From Neobacillus sp. DY30 (GTDB lineage Bacteria; Bacillota; Bacilli; Bacillales; Cytobacillaceae), in NCBI RefSeq assembly GCF_030123065.1, contig NZ_CP126093.1, positions 3,414,001 to 3,478,000 on the forward strand: a stretch of 64,000 nucleotides of DNA. The letters are read 5' to 3'. The translations under genes and the position numbers were made by a program. Under the pieces are notes generated by a model that did no database searches, was not told where the DNA came from, and worked only from the letters and a program-made list of their open reading frames with translations. Positions 1 to 9,159 of this stretch are shown piece by piece. The stretch's first letter is position 1, and each line of letters begins with the position of its first letter.

Positions 1-2
1 GG

Positions 3-326
3 AAGGAACAAGTGAAAGAAGATGGAACGACAGAAATTTCCTCACAATCTATGTCGATGGCAAAGGTAAAAGAATGGCTTGCGGAAAAAGGGATTCAGCC
101 TGTGTATGATGAGGAAAGCGGCCAAAATTTTGCAGAATACTATGCAGAAGATGAAAATTCTACCTATAAAATATGGATTGAAGATGAATTATCGTTAATG
201 AAACGAGCAAATCTTGCGGCTAGTTATCAGCTGGCAGGTATGGCTTCCTGGTCCAGGGTCTTCGGAGATCAGACGGCGTGGACTGCGATGAACATAGATC
301 CTAATAAAGCTGTAACTCAGAAATAG
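3..326 (+). CDS. GH18-type glycoside hydrolase, C-terminal end (partial)
   Basis: The reading frame is open to the left edge, so this is the last ~107 codons of a longer gene; a GTG at 12 is internal. The visible part has the end of a chitinase-like (beta/alpha)8 barrel: an aromatic/acidic stretch, then IWIEDELSLMKRANLAASYQ, then GMASWSRVFGDQTAW. This matches the last strands of GH18 domains, where the conserved Trp lines the sugar site. Family known, substrate not: it could be a spore-cortex or peptidoglycan-related GH18 enzyme. The catalytic DxxDxDxE motif lies outside the window. A terminator overlaps the stop codon. Confidence 0.7.
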   Translation, partial: KEQVKEDGTTEISSQSMSMAKVKEWLAEKGIQPVYDEESGQNFAEYYAEDENSTYKIWIEDELSLMKRANLAASYQLAGMASWSRVFGDQTAWTAMNIDPNKAVTQK

Positions 327-349
327 ACCACAAAGTTGGTCTATTTTTT
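322..349 (+). terminator. Rho-independent terminator of the GH18 gene
   Basis: Stem AATAGACCA / TGGTCTATT with a 6-nt loop and a following T run. The left arm includes the TAG stop codon of the upstream gene. Confidence 0.85.
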
Positions 350-413
350 GCATTTTCTAATTTAATATTCTGTCTAAGTTAAGAACAATTAAAGGCTATT
401 TTATTACAAATAT

Positions 414-557
414 ATGGAGAATTTTCAAACCATTTTGTTATTGATTGAAAAGAATTATACCCCGAAATATAATTTAGGAAACAATCTTGTTTTAAAGTCA
501 GCTGTCGATTTGCTGAATGAGTTTCCTGATGGGAAATTTAGAATGATAAAGAGGTGA
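414..557 (+). CDS. possible 47-codon ORF before the orphan kinase domain
   Basis: An ATG at 414 opens 47 codons that end TGA four bases before the next gene's ATG. The peptide is of mixed composition, has no signal peptide and matches no family I recognise. There is no good ribosome binding site before the ATG, and a TAA lies seven codons upstream in frame. It may be a real leader or coupled peptide, or debris of the missing N-terminal part of the kinase gene. Low confidence as a gene. Confidence 0.2.
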   Translation: MENFQTILLLIEKNYTPKYNLGNNLVLKSAVDLLNEFPDGKFRMIKR

Positions 558-561
558 AAAT

Positions 562-1062
562 ATGCCACATACCACTAATTTTCGAAAATTAGATCGCGCT
601 AGAAATGAAGAATGTTCGTTCGCTGTTTCAGATTCGATTGAAGAAGCATTGTCTATTTTTTTCTCTAGCCTTAAGAACCACGATATTCATATGGATTTCG
701 AATACAGAGGCCTGCAGATGGTGTATGGATCTCCTACTGTTTTCAGTCAAATTATTTTACATATATTAATCAATGTAAGAGAAGCTTTTAATTCAAACAA
801 AATAATGAATAGGAAATTAAAAATCCAGATTCATAATGATGAAGATTTTATTGTTGTGGAATTTACGGATAATGCAGGTGGTATTGACCCTGATCTGATC
901 TCAAAATTATCCGAACCAACCTTCTCATCACAACATAACGGAAATGGGAATGGCCTTTATATAACAAAGCTATATATTGAAAAGATGGGTGGTTTCATTA
1001 ACGTTGAAAATACTGAGGACGGAACTCGTATTATTTTATCTGTTCCTAAAGCACTTTCTTGA
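562..1062 (+). CDS. orphan histidine-kinase ATPase domain (truncated sensor kinase)
   Basis: The 166-aa protein is essentially one HATPase_c (GHKL) domain. It has an N-box (around LINVREAF, residues ~71-78), a G1 box DNAGGI (~98-103) and a G2 box GNGNGLYI (~125-132). Its first ~25 residues (NFRKLDRARNEECSF) resemble the linker after the second DHp helix of Bacillus sporulation-type kinases, so the sensor region and the phospho-accepting His helix are missing. It keeps its own strong ribosome binding site (AAAGAGGTG) and an intact frame. It is either the remnant of a decayed kinase or a stand-alone GHKL protein; without a His box it cannot act as a complete kinase. No response regulator is adjacent. 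Confidence 0.7.
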   Translation: MPHTTNFRKLDRARNEECSFAVSDSIEEALSIFFSSLKNHDIHMDFEYRGLQMVYGSPTVFSQIILHILINVREAFNSNKIMNRKLKIQIHNDEDFIVVEFTDNAGGIDPDLISKLSEPTFSSQHNGNGNGLYITKLYIEKMGGFINVENTEDGTRIILSVPKALS

Positions 1063-1094
1063 AGTCTCCAACTCAATATTGTTACTCCCCTCAA

Positions 1095-1123
1095 AGCTCC
1101 TGGACTTCGGGAGTTATTTTTTT
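1095..1123 (+). terminator. terminator after the orphan ATPase domain
   Basis: Stem AGCTCC / GGGAGTT with an 8-nt loop, followed by ATTTTTTT. ACTCCC farther left could pair instead of the left arm. Confidence 0.6.
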
Positions 1124-1150
1124 GGGCAAATAATTGATTTATGTTATAGT
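1122..1150 (+). promoter_or_regulatory. candidate sigma-A promoter of yneT
   Basis: Extended -10 TG-T-TATAGT (1142-1150) with a weak -35 TTGGGC 17 bp upstream. It lies ~45 bp before the yneT start. Called from consensus only. Confidence 0.4.
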
Positions 1151-1194
1151 GAAAGCGGATAGTAAAATTACGGAAATAAAGGAAGTGTTTGTTC

Positions 1195-1608
1195 ATGGCA
1201 GTTGAAAATCCATCATTAGAAGAACTAGGAGCAATTTTAAAAAAATCTAAACGCATCGCTGTTGTGGGATTAAGTGACAAACCTGACAGAACTTCGTATA
1301 TGGTTTCGGAAGTTATGCAAAGAGCAGGTTATGAGATTATTCCGGTCAATCCAACTGTCGATGAAGTACTCGGAGTGAAAGCGGTGGCATCACTAAAAGA
1401 TATTGAGGGTCATATTGATATTGTGAATGTTTTCCGCCGTTCAGAACAATTGTTCGATGTTGCAAAAGAATTTGATGAAGTCGATGCGGATGTTTTTTGG
1501 GCGCAGCAAGGCCTAGTAAATGAAGAAGCATATGAGTTCTTGAAGGAAAAAGGGTATACTGTTATCATGGATCTTTGTATAAAAGTTGCACATGCGTTAA
1601 CAAAATAA
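1195..1608 (+). CDS. yneT: CoA-binding protein, YneT/YccU family
   Basis: A 137-aa, single-domain, Rossmann-like CoA-binding protein. The N-terminal half has a hydrophobic strand plus loop IAVVGLSDKPDRTSY and the later PVNPTVDEVLG, typical of this family; it ends with a conserved Cys-containing strand (IMDLCIKVA). The exact cellular role is not established. I start it at ATG 1195, because GGAAG lies ~9 nt before it, rather than at TTG 1189, which is too close to that site. It sits directly upstream of parE, as in Bacillus subtilis, but is separated from it by a terminator, so probably not co-transcribed. Confidence 0.88.
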   Translation: MAVENPSLEELGAILKKSKRIAVVGLSDKPDRTSYMVSEVMQRAGYEIIPVNPTVDEVLGVKAVASLKDIEGHIDIVNVFRRSEQLFDVAKEFDEVDADVFWAQQGLVNEEAYEFLKEKGYTVIMDLCIKVAHALTK

Positions 1609-1624
1609 AGTTTTATCGAAAGAA

Positions 1625-1652
1625 AAGCTGCTAACATTTGGCAGTTTTTTTT
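1625..1652 (+). terminator. terminator after yneT
   Basis: Stem AAGCTGCTAA / TTGGCAGTTT with two G-T pairs and a 3-nt loop, then a T run. Confidence 0.8.
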
Positions 1653-1756
1653 CATTTTTCCCCTAAAAATACTGTTACAAAAATATGTTGTTTTAAATAA
1701 GACATTTGCCAAATCGAAATAAATCGCTAAAATAAAGCATAGACGCCGCAAACATG

Positions 1757-1765
1757 TGGTACAAT
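1757..1765 (+). promoter_or_regulatory. candidate extended -10 promoter of parE-parC
   Basis: TG-G-TACAAT, an extended -10 box, in the 283-bp gap before parE. No convincing -35 is visible. The rest of the gap is AT-rich and holds only the yneT terminator. Confidence 0.4.
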
Positions 1766-1891
1766 TAAAATCGGCAAACATTCGTTCTAAATTATGGAAA
1801 TAACTTTTTTAACACGAATGAATCAATTTACTCATAAAGATAGCAATTAAAAGATGTTTTTTCTTTTGCAGGGAATGAAAGGGGTATTTTA

Positions 1892-3871
1892 GTGGCAAGT
1901 AATCAGAAAGCTTTTGAATATAATGATGATGCCATACAGGTACTAGAGGGACTGGAGGCCGTCAGGAAGCGACCAGGAATGTACATCGGGAGCACTGATA
2001 CACGCGGATTACACCATCTTGTATATGAGATTGTCGACAACTCCGTCGATGAGGCTTTAGGAGGATTTGGGGACCAAATCATTGTAAAAATTCACAAAGA
2101 TAATTCAATCAGCGTAATGGATAAAGGACGCGGAATGCCGACTGGCATGCATAAAATGGGGAAACCGACTCCAGAAGTTATTTTAACTGTTCTCCACGCT
2201 GGCGGTAAATTTGGTCAAGGCGGTTATAAAACCAGCGGCGGCCTTCATGGTGTCGGCGCCTCTGTTGTTAACGCCTTATCTGAATGGTTAACTGTTACGA
2301 TAAAAAGAGATGGGTTTATTTATGAACAACGGTTTGAAAATGGCGGTAAACCCGTAACTACCTTAGAAAAAATAGGGAAGACCAATCAAACCGGTACAAC
2401 GATCCACTTTAAACCAGACTCATCTATTTTTTCTACCACCACATTTAATTTTGAAACATTGTGTGAGAGGTTAAGAGAATCTGCATTTCTTTTAAAAGGA
2501 TTAAAGATTGAAATTATCGATGCCCGTAATGATTTTCATGAAGTTTTTCATTATGAAAATGGGATCGAGGCCTTTGTATCTTACTTAAACGAGGAAAAAG
2601 ATGTTCTTCATCCTGTGGTAAGTTTCGAAGGCATTCATAATGGGATTGAAGTCGAATTTTCCTTTCAATTTAATGATGGCTATTCCGAGAATATGCTTTC
2701 GTTTGTAAATAATGTGCGTACAAAAGATGGCGGAACGCATGAGGTTGGTTCAAAAACAGCGATGACGCGAGTTTTTAATGAATATGCCCGCAAGGTTTCC
2801 CTTCTGAAAGAGAAGGAAAAAAACCTTGACGGTGCAGATATTCGTGAGGGATTATCTGCGATTATTTCTGTCCGAATTCCTGAACAATTATTACAATTTG
2901 AGGGTCAGACGAAAGGAAAGCTGGGAACGAGTGAAGCAAGATCGGCGGTAGACGCCGTGGTTTCAGAAAACCTTACTTACTTCCTTGAAGAAAATCCGGA
3001 TATTAGCTCATTGTTAATTAGGAAGTCTATTAAAGCTTTCCAAGCCCGTGAAGCAGCACGAAAAGCACGGGAGGATGCTAGAAGTGGTAAGAAACGAAAG
3101 CGATCTGATGCTCTTTTATCAGGGAAGCTTACACCTGCTCAATCAAGAAATCCTCAAAAAAACGAGATTTACTTGGTAGAGGGTGACTCCGCAGGCGGGT
3201 CTGCTAAACAAGGTCGTGACCGCCGCTTCCAAGCCGTACTTCCGCTGCGTGGTAAAGTTATCAATACGGAAAAAGCGAAACTGGCTGATATCTTTAAAAA
3301 TGAAGAAATCAATACGATTATTCATACGGTTGGCGCTGGTGTCGGTTCTGATTTTAATCTAGAAGATGTAAACTACGATAAAGTCATTATTATGACAGAT
3401 GCCGATACAGACGGTGCACATATCCAAGTGTTACTTTTAACCTTTTTCTATCGGTATATGAAACCACTTATCGAAGCTGGTAAAGTATTTATTGCTCTGC
3501 CTCCTTTGTATAAGGTTAGTAAAGGCAGCGGTAAAAAAGAAATCATCGAATATGCCTGGAACGAGGATGAACTTCAGGGTGCCATCAAAAAAGTTGGCAG
3601 AGGCTATATCATTCAGCGTTATAAAGGTCTTGGCGAAATGAATGCCGATCAGCTTTGGGATACAACGATGAATCCAGAAACTCGAACATTAATTAGAGTA
3701 AAGATAGATGACGCAGCAAGAGCAGAGCGACGTATCACCACACTTATGGGTGATAAAGTTGACCCTCGCCGTAAATGGATTGAAAGTAATGTGGCGTTTG
3801 GGTTAGAAGAAGATGATACGATCCTTGAAAATGAAAATATTACGGTCGTTGAGGAGGAATCTGAAGAATGA
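1892..3871 (+). CDS. parE: DNA topoisomerase IV subunit B
   Basis: The ATPase subunit of topoisomerase IV, which unlinks daughter chromosomes together with ParC. The order is standard: GHKL ATPase domain ([10 protein letters not shown] near residue 50, [18 protein letters not shown]), transducer domain, then the TOPRIM domain (EGDSAGGSA, and DADTDGAHI for Mg2+) and the C-terminal tail. The length of 659 aa is normal for Firmicute ParE and shorter than GyrB-type proteins with insertions. It starts at GTG 1892 after GAAAGGGG. Its last bases overlap the parC ATG (ATGA overlap), so the two subunits are translationally coupled. Confidence 0.97.
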   Translation: MASNQKAFEYNDDAIQVLEGLEAVRKRPGMYIGSTDTRGLHHLVYEIVDNSVDEALGGFGDQIIVKIHKDNSISVMDKGRGMPTGMHKMGKPTPEVILTVLHAGGKFGQGGYKTSGGLHGVGASVVNALSEWLTVTIKRDGFIYEQRFENGGKPVTTLEKIGKTNQTGTTIHFKPDSSIFSTTTFNFETLCERLRESAFLLKGLKIEIIDARNDFHEVFHYENGIEAFVSYLNEEKDVLHPVVSFEGIHNGIEVEFSFQFNDGYSENMLSFVNNVRTKDGGTHEVGSKTAMTRVFNEYARKVSLLKEKEKNLDGADIREGLSAIISVRIPEQLLQFEGQTKGKLGTSEARSAVDAVVSENLTYFLEENPDISSLLIRKSIKAFQAREAARKAREDARSGKKRKRSDALLSGKLTPAQSRNPQKNEIYLVEGDSAGGSAKQGRDRRFQAVLPLRGKVINTEKAKLADIFKNEEINTIIHTVGAGVGSDFNLEDVNYDKVIIMTDADTDGAHIQVLLLTFFYRYMKPLIEAGKVFIALPPLYKVSKGSGKKEIIEYAWNEDELQGAIKKVGRGYIIQRYKGLGEMNADQLWDTTMNPETRTLIRVKIDDAARAERRITTLMGDKVDPRRKWIESNVAFGLEEDDTILENENITVVEEESEE

Positions 3872-6306
3872 GCACAAATGAGAAATTCCGTGACTTACCT
3901 CTTGAGGATGTACTCGGCGATCGTTTTGGCAGATATAGTAAATACATCATTCAAGAGCGGGCCTTACCCGATGCGAGGGATGGCTTAAAACCAGTACAAC
4001 GAAGAATACTTTATGCCATGCATGTTGAAGGTAATACACATGATAAGGGCTTCCGTAAATCAGCAAAAACAGTGGGTAATGTAATTGGTAACTATCACCC
4101 GCATGGAGATTCATCCGTTTATGACGCGATGGTGCGGATGAGTCAGGACTGGAAGGTAAGAAATGTCCTCGTTGAAATGCATGGAAACAATGGAAGTATG
4201 GATGGTGATCCTCCAGCAGCGATGCGTTATACGGAGGCACGCCTATCTGCAATTTCCGCAGAGTTACTTCGTGATATAGAAAAACAAACAGTCGATTTTA
4301 TTCCTAACTTCGATGATACTTCAAAGGAACCAACTGTACTGCCAGCTATGTTCCCAAACTTGCTGGTAAACGGCTCAACAGGGATATCTGCGGGGTACGC
4401 AACCGATATTCCGCCACACAATCTCGGTGAAGTCATCGATGGAGTCATCATGCGAATGGACAATCCTAACGTATCGGTTGATGAATTAATGACGGTGATT
4501 AAGGGGCCTGATTTTCCAACTGGGGGTATTATTCAAGGCGTTGATGGGATTAAAAAGGCCTATGAAACTGGTAAAGGGAAAATCATTGTTCGCAGTAAAG
4601 CGGATATTGAAGACTTAAGGGGCGGAAAGCAGCAAATTATCGTGACCGAAATCCCTTATGAAGTCAATAAAGCGAATCTTGTTAAGAAAATCGATGAATT
4701 CCGTTTTGACCGTAAAGTTGAAGGAATATCAGAGGTTCGTGATGAAACAGATCGAACTGGGTTACGTATTGTCATTGAATTGAAGAAAGACGCGGATGCA
4801 AATGGTGTCCTAAACTATCTGTATAAAAATAGTGATTTGCAAGTGGCATACAATTTTAATATGGTTGCTATTGCAAAAAAACGACCTAAATTATTAGGTA
4901 TACGTGAATTACTTGATGCTTATATTGAGCACCAAAAAGAAGTTGTTCTTAGAAGAACAAAATTTGAGCTAGACAAAGCAAAGGAACGTCAGCATATCGT
5001 TGAAGGGTTGATGAAAGCATTATCGATCCTTGATGAAGTAATTGCGACTATCCGAGCTTCAAAAGATAAACGTGATGCAAAAGATAATTTAATTGCAAAA
5101 TTTGCGTTTACTGAAGCGCAGGCGGAAGCGATCGTTTCTTTACAGCTTTACCGCTTAACCAATACTGATATTACCGCTTTACAGAATGAAGCAGAAGAAT
5201 TAGCTAATAAAATTGAAGAATGGACTTCAATTTTATTAAGTGAGAAGAAACTAGTTTCAGTTATAAAAAAAGAATTGAAAGACGTCAAAAAACGGTTTGC
5301 TGATCCTCGCCGTTCAAGTATAGAAGCAGAAATTGAAGAATTGAAAATTAATCTTGAAGTAACAGTTCCTAGTGAAGACGTTATTGTAACGATTACAAAA
5401 GAAGGCTATGTGAAACGGACTAGCCAGCGTTCTTTTGCTGCTTCTAGTGGACAAGATTTAGCCATGAAGGACTCAGACCGTTTACTTGCTCAGCTTGATA
5501 TGAACACAAAGGACGTAGTACTCCTGTTTACGAATAAAGGAAATTACTTATATTGTCCTGTTCATGAACTGCCTGATATTCGCTGGAAGGACTTAGGTCA
5601 GCATATTGCGAATATCATTCCAATTGATCGTGATGAAGATATCATTCAAGTGATTCCAGTAAAAGATTTTGAGATTGATGCTTACTTAGTATTTGTCACG
5701 AAAAATGGAATGGTAAAGAAAACAGAACTTAAGCAATATAAAGCACAGCGCTATTCCAAACCATTAGTAGGTGTTAATCTTAAGGATGATGATCAAGTAA
5801 TTGATGTACATCTTACCGATGGTACGAAAGAATTGTTCTTAATTTCAAATTTTGGCTATGCTTTATGGTTCCATGAAGAAGAAATTAGTATTGTAGGTAT
5901 TCGAGCAGCCGGTGTAAAAGGCATTAATTTGAAGGACGGAGACGTTGTTGTTGGCGGTAAGGTTATTACTCCAGACAGTAAAGAAACCATTGTCATTACC
6001 ACACAGCGTGGTTCCATTAAGAGAATGAAACTGAAGGAATTCGAAAAGGCAACACGAGCTAAACGAGGAGTTGTCATTTTACGAGAGCTAAAAGCAAATC
6101 CTCATCGTGTAGTAGGCTTCGTGGTTGCGAATGACGAAGATACTATTTACATTCAAACGGAAAAAGGGCACATCGAAACCGTCGTAACCTCAGAAATACG
6201 CTTAAATGACCGTTACTCAAATGGTTCTTTTATCCTTGATGAAAACGATAATGGAAAAGTTACGACCATTTGGCAGGTAGAAGGAACACCCAAATCAGAA
6301 GAATAA
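3868..6306 (+). CDS. parC: DNA topoisomerase IV subunit A
   Basis: The DNA cleavage/rejoining subunit of topoisomerase IV, 812 aa. The breakage-reunion domain carries the catalytic Tyr121 in [11 protein letters not shown]. The quinolone-resistance region reads [12 protein letters not shown], with Ser82 and Asp86 at the usual resistance positions, so it looks wild type. The C-terminal third has the beta-pinwheel repeats (for example [12 protein letters not shown] and [12 protein letters not shown]). It overlaps parE by four bases and ends in a terminator. Confidence 0.97.
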   Translation: MSTNEKFRDLPLEDVLGDRFGRYSKYIIQERALPDARDGLKPVQRRILYAMHVEGNTHDKGFRKSAKTVGNVIGNYHPHGDSSVYDAMVRMSQDWKVRNVLVEMHGNNGSMDGDPPAAMRYTEARLSAISAELLRDIEKQTVDFIPNFDDTSKEPTVLPAMFPNLLVNGSTGISAGYATDIPPHNLGEVIDGVIMRMDNPNVSVDELMTVIKGPDFPTGGIIQGVDGIKKAYETGKGKIIVRSKADIEDLRGGKQQIIVTEIPYEVNKANLVKKIDEFRFDRKVEGISEVRDETDRTGLRIVIELKKDADANGVLNYLYKNSDLQVAYNFNMVAIAKKRPKLLGIRELLDAYIEHQKEVVLRRTKFELDKAKERQHIVEGLMKALSILDEVIATIRASKDKRDAKDNLIAKFAFTEAQAEAIVSLQLYRLTNTDITALQNEAEELANKIEEWTSILLSEKKLVSVIKKELKDVKKRFADPRRSSIEAEIEELKINLEVTVPSEDVIVTITKEGYVKRTSQRSFAASSGQDLAMKDSDRLLAQLDMNTKDVVLLFTNKGNYLYCPVHELPDIRWKDLGQHIANIIPIDRDEDIIQVIPVKDFEIDAYLVFVTKNGMVKKTELKQYKAQRYSKPLVGVNLKDDDQVIDVHLTDGTKELFLISNFGYALWFHEEEISIVGIRAAGVKGINLKDGDVVVGGKVITPDSKETIVITTQRGSIKRMKLKEFEKATRAKRGVVILRELKANPHRVVGFVVANDEDTIYIQTEKGHIETVVTSEIRLNDRYSNGSFILDENDNGKVTTIWQVEGTPKSEE

Positions 6307-6317
6307 ATATTATTATC

Positions 6318-6347
6318 AAAGACTCCCTAAATATTGGGAGTCTTTTT
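6318..6347 (+). terminator. terminator of parE-parC
   Basis: Perfect 10-bp stem AAAGACTCCC / GGGAGTCTTT, 8-nt loop, followed by TT. Confidence 0.9.
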
Positions 6348-6403
6348 CATGTTTTTACCAAAATTGGGCATACTATGTGTATCAGATTTTGGAGGGGAAA
6401 AGA

Positions 6404-7165
6404 ATGAAAAAAGAATTACTACTAGTTGCTGCTGCATTTTTTCTCATGTCCGTTACTGCGATTACCGGTGTTCACGCTTTTGACGAAAATGCTAAAACCG
6501 TCACAATCTCAAAATATGAGTCGGATGTCACTGGAGATGGAATCCAAGAAAATATTCAGTTAAAAGGGGTTCCATACGAGGATGATGAGAGCTATTTAAA
6601 AGAGATTTATATTGATATCTCTACCACAGATGAAAAACAGTACAAAATTCCACTTGAAAGCGGGTCTAAAGCGTCATTAAAGCTGGTGGATCTCAATCAT
6701 GATGGAGTAAAGGATATATTTTCAAATGTATTAACAGGGGGAAGTGGTGGAATAAGCCTAAATTATTTATATACATTGAAGGATTTTACCAAACAAGAAT
6801 TGGTTGTTCCAGAACCATTAGATATTGCCAGTACATTTGAAAATGGCTATAAAGCGAAAATAACGATTGGTCAAACAGGGAAGACCTATATGTTTGATTT
6901 AAAAGACCGTAAAAAATATTACAAAAAACTTGGACTTTATTATAAAGGGCGGTTAAATGAACCAACAGAATTAACGGTAAATTCATTTCAATCTCTAAAG
7001 CCAGTTAAGTTAGAGACGGGTGAGTTGGCGTTAAAAGGGGTACAAAGAATTACAGGGATAGCCAATGCTGATACAATTGCATTCGTGGAGTCTACCTGGA
7101 AATATGGAGACAGCAAATGGAATCTGAATACAACAAGTGTTCACACTAGCCAAAAAAGCAAGTAA
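6404..7165 (+). CDS. secreted protein with EF-hand-like Asp-rich loops, function unknown
   Basis: A 253-aa exported protein. A Sec signal peptide (MKKELLLVAAAFFLMSVTAI, then GVHAF) is cleaved near residue 25. The mature part has two Asp-rich loops, SDVTGDGIQENI and DLNHDGVKDIF, like the calcium-binding DxDxDG loops of VCBS/FG-GAP-type proteins. I start at ATG 6404, nine bases after GGAGGGG, not at the upstream GTG 6377, which has no binding site. It sits where B. subtilis has ynfC after parC, but I cannot confirm homology. Function unknown; a cell-envelope location is likely. Confidence 0.75.
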   Translation: MKKELLLVAAAFFLMSVTAITGVHAFDENAKTVTISKYESDVTGDGIQENIQLKGVPYEDDESYLKEIYIDISTTDEKQYKIPLESGSKASLKLVDLNHDGVKDIFSNVLTGGSGGISLNYLYTLKDFTKQELVVPEPLDIASTFENGYKAKITIGQTGKTYMFDLKDRKKYYKKLGLYYKGRLNEPTELTVNSFQSLKPVKLETGELALKGVQRITGIANADTIAFVESTWKYGDSKWNLNTTSVHTSQKSK

Positions 7166-7190
7166 GGCAGGAGTACGCCAATTACACCGT

Positions 7191-7231
7191 ACACAAAAGA
7201 CACAGGTAAATCTGTGTTTTTTGTGTATTTT
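7191..7231 (+). terminator. terminator after the secreted protein gene
   Basis: A 15-bp stem (ACACAAAAGACACAG with CTGTGTTTTTTGTGT, one G-T pair), 6-nt loop, T-rich tail. Confidence 0.8.
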
Positions 7232-7354
7232 TCAGAAACATACTAATGAGTGGTTTAAAAGCGAAAAATTTCATTCTGTCTCATTTTCTTAAGTATACTT
7301 GGATTTTGAGATAACAAATATTTTTTTAAAAATAATTATATTATGTAAACTTAT

Positions 7355-7396
7355 AATAATAAAAACCAGCAGGTTATTCTACCGGCTTTTATTATT
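7355..7396 (-). terminator. terminator of the xerS-like gene
   Basis: On the minus strand an 18-bp stem with G-U pairs (7355-7372 with 7379-7396) directly overlaps the end of the recombinase gene. The T run is part of the distal arm. Confidence 0.75.
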
Positions 7397-8478
7397 TATT
7401 CCTCTTTTGGCATATCCATTTTATCTACCGCAATTTTCAAATCATCATTTTTGATATGTGTATAGATCATAGTGGTTTGGATCGATGAATGACCTAATTG
7501 CCGTCGTAATTTTGGTACATCATTAATTTCTGCATGGTATCTTGTAGCAAAGGAATGACGCAGCTTATGTACAGACAACGATGGTTTACCAAACGCTACA
7601 GCGTATTTTTCAATCAAATACTCAACAGCTCGAGCTTTTAGTCTTTGTGATGTTCCTTTTGGACCAGTTGGGCCGCCGACAAATAATGCCTTTTCATTTT
7701 TATCAACGTTATATTTTTGAGTTCTTACAGCTAAATAGTCTTGCAAATCTGCCATGGCCACCTGGCTAAAATAAACGAATTGTTCTTTATTTCCTTTACG
7801 GATAACGCGCACACAGTATTTGCTGAAATCAATATCGTCTAAATCAATCCCCACCAACTCCGAAAGCCGGAGGCCCGATCCTAGGATTAACGATACAATA
7901 GTTGTATCACGTTCTCTATTTAATTGATAAAAGTTATACAACCGCTTGTTTTCTTTGTTTAATTCACCATAATCATTGGCAATAAATAAGCGGAATTTCT
8001 CATATTCATCACCAAGCAGAATTTTTCCTTCCATTTTCGTTGCTTTCGTTTCCATACTATCTTTAACATCATTAAATTCAATTTTCGCCATTACATTTCG
8101 GGTAATATACGGTTTTAAATCAGAAGTTTCGGCAATATTTTGTAAGTAATTAAACAATGATTTCAAAGCAGATAATTTCCGATTTATAGTAAGTTCTTTA
8201 TTATTTAATTGGTAGTGCAGGAAGTTTAAAAAGCTATCTACTTCTACAACCGTTAATTGCTCTAAACGCTCAATTGGGATATCTTTAATATTGCCATCCC
8301 ATAATTTTTCGCTGACCATCCAATTGAAAAAGATTTTATAGTCATGGCAGTAATTAAAAAGTGATGCCGTGGAAAGCTTTCGTAATTTATGATTTATGTA
8401 TTCATCAACATACCAGGGTAATTCTTGAAGTAAGGACTGAAGTTTTTTATAATTTGTTTGATTTGATTTATTTACCAT
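7396..8478 (-). CDS. xerS: tyrosine recombinase, XerS-like
   Basis: A 360-aa site-specific recombinase. It has an N-terminal SAM-like core-binding domain (~20-115) and a C-terminal catalytic domain with the full active-site set: Arg204 (SGLRLSE), Lys228, His304 and Arg307 (HKLRH), His330 (LGHSS) and nucleophile Tyr339 (MIYTH). The domain layout and the N-terminal PWYV motif resemble the single-recombinase XerS of streptococci rather than the XerC/XerD pair. It starts at ATG 8478 after GAGGTG. No transposon ends or phage genes flank it, so a chromosomal housekeeping or accessory role is more likely than an integrase of a present element. A dif-like inverted repeat lies 36 bp upstream of its start. 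Confidence 0.85.
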   Translation of the reverse strand: MVNKSNQTNYKKLQSLLQELPWYVDEYINHKLRKLSTASLFNYCHDYKIFFNWMVSEKLWDGNIKDIPIERLEQLTVVEVDSFLNFLHYQLNNKELTINRKLSALKSLFNYLQNIAETSDLKPYITRNVMAKIEFNDVKDSMETKATKMEGKILLGDEYEKFRLFIANDYGELNKENKRLYNFYQLNRERDTTIVSLILGSGLRLSELVGIDLDDIDFSKYCVRVIRKGNKEQFVYFSQVAMADLQDYLAVRTQKYNVDKNEKALFVGGPTGPKGTSQRLKARAVEYLIEKYAVAFGKPSLSVHKLRHSFATRYHAEINDVPKLRRQLGHSSIQTTMIYTHIKNDDLKIAVDKMDMPKEE

Positions 8479-8514
8479 ATAAACACCTCGCTATCATATT
8501 TTAGCTTATTTATC

Positions 8515-8548
8515 TTAATTGCGTCAAATTTATATTTTACGCAATTTA
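8515..8548. repeat. dif-like inverted repeat upstream of the recombinase
   Basis: Two 14-nt arms (TTAATTGCGTCAAA and the inverse of TTTTACGCAATTTA, 12 of 14 matching) flank a 6-bp centre TTTATA. The core AATTGCGT/ACGCAATT is perfect. Arm-6bp-arm is the geometry of Xer sites. The sequence is unlike the B. subtilis dif consensus. It could also be an operator of the recombinase gene. Confidence 0.45.
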
Positions 8549-8701
8549 CATTCAGATAAAGGTTTCAATAATTCTAGTTCAAATTGTTCATTAATCTCAC
8601 TCTTTTCCCTCTACTCTTGAAATTTGTGAGTTATGAACACGATATTTAAATAGATTTCCTTTATAATAAAATTTAGTCATGATTTTAAAGGAGAAATGAA
8701 A

Positions 8702-9001
8702 ATGGATCATAAAAAGTTAGAAGAAAAGATCATTCAAAACTATCAAGGCGAGGAAAAAATGATGATCCTCGTATTTGCTCAATGGTGTATCAATCATGAT
8801 ATAAATCCTGAGGAATTGTATTTGCGCGCATATCCTAATCAGGCCACAAACATCGCTTTAAAAGAAGCAATGGAATTAGTTGTACCTAAAGATGAAGCTG
8901 GAGAAATTGCTAATGAAACACTTCTTGGTGTTTTATCGTTGTTTGGCAATGATGATCTTGCATTTGTTGTGACTGAGGAAATTGCTAAAATGAATGCATA
9001 A
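8702..9001 (+). CDS. conserved small protein of unknown function (99 aa)
   Basis: A 99-aa soluble, mostly helical protein with no signal peptide or membrane segment; it contains FAQWCINHDINPEELY and ends acidic. I do not recognise a named family. Start ATG 8702 is chosen over ATG 8696, because AAAGGAG at 8687-8693 is 8 nt from the former and only 2 nt from the latter. A TATAAT box lies at 8662-8667. The stop codon is only 30 nt before a tRNA-like RNA, so the two may share a transcript. Confidence 0.7.
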   Translation: MDHKKLEEKIIQNYQGEEKMMILVFAQWCINHDINPEELYLRAYPNQATNIALKEAMELVVPKDEAGEIANETLLGVLSLFGNDDLAFVVTEEIAKMNA

Positions 9002-9030
9002 TATTTCGTTTTAAAACCAAAATAAAAACA

Positions 9031-9115
9031 GGGCTTGTAGCTCAAATGTAGAGCAACCAACAGTTTCAACCGTAAACTGTTGAGTATCTTGTGGGTTCGA
9101 ATCCCACCAAGCCCT
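9031..9115 (+). ncRNA. tRNA-like RNA with an extended anticodon arm
   Basis: The sequence folds as a cloverleaf. Acceptor stem GGGCTTG/CAAGCCC (9031-9037, 9108-9114); D stem GCTC/GAGC around a 7-nt loop without the usual GG; T arm GTGGG-TTCGAAT-CCCAC (9091-9107). The anticodon arm is abnormal: a 9-bp stem CAACAGTTT/AAACTGTTG (9058-9066, 9074-9082) with loop CAACCGT, which lacks U33. Three bases precede this arm and eight follow it, so the RNA is ~85 nt. No CCA is encoded (T then GTA). It cannot be an ordinary decoding tRNA. From memory, an aminoacylatable, stationary-phase tRNA-like RNA called tRNA-Other was described in Bacillus cereus; this may be a relative, which I cannot verify here. Confidence 0.7.
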
Positions 9116-9159
9116 GTAATCTTTGTCTACCCCCCTTTTTTCTTACATTCTACCTCCAT

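Noticed and set aside
7396..8478. Recombinase as integrase of a present mobile element
   Set aside because: No phage, conjugation or cargo genes and no att-like direct repeats were seen around it.
9031..9115. Ordinary or selenocysteine tRNA
   Set aside because: No 5-bp anticodon stem can form around any standard loop; a UCA reading of TTTCAAC leaves the stem unpaired; acceptor and T arms are of normal, not Sec, length.
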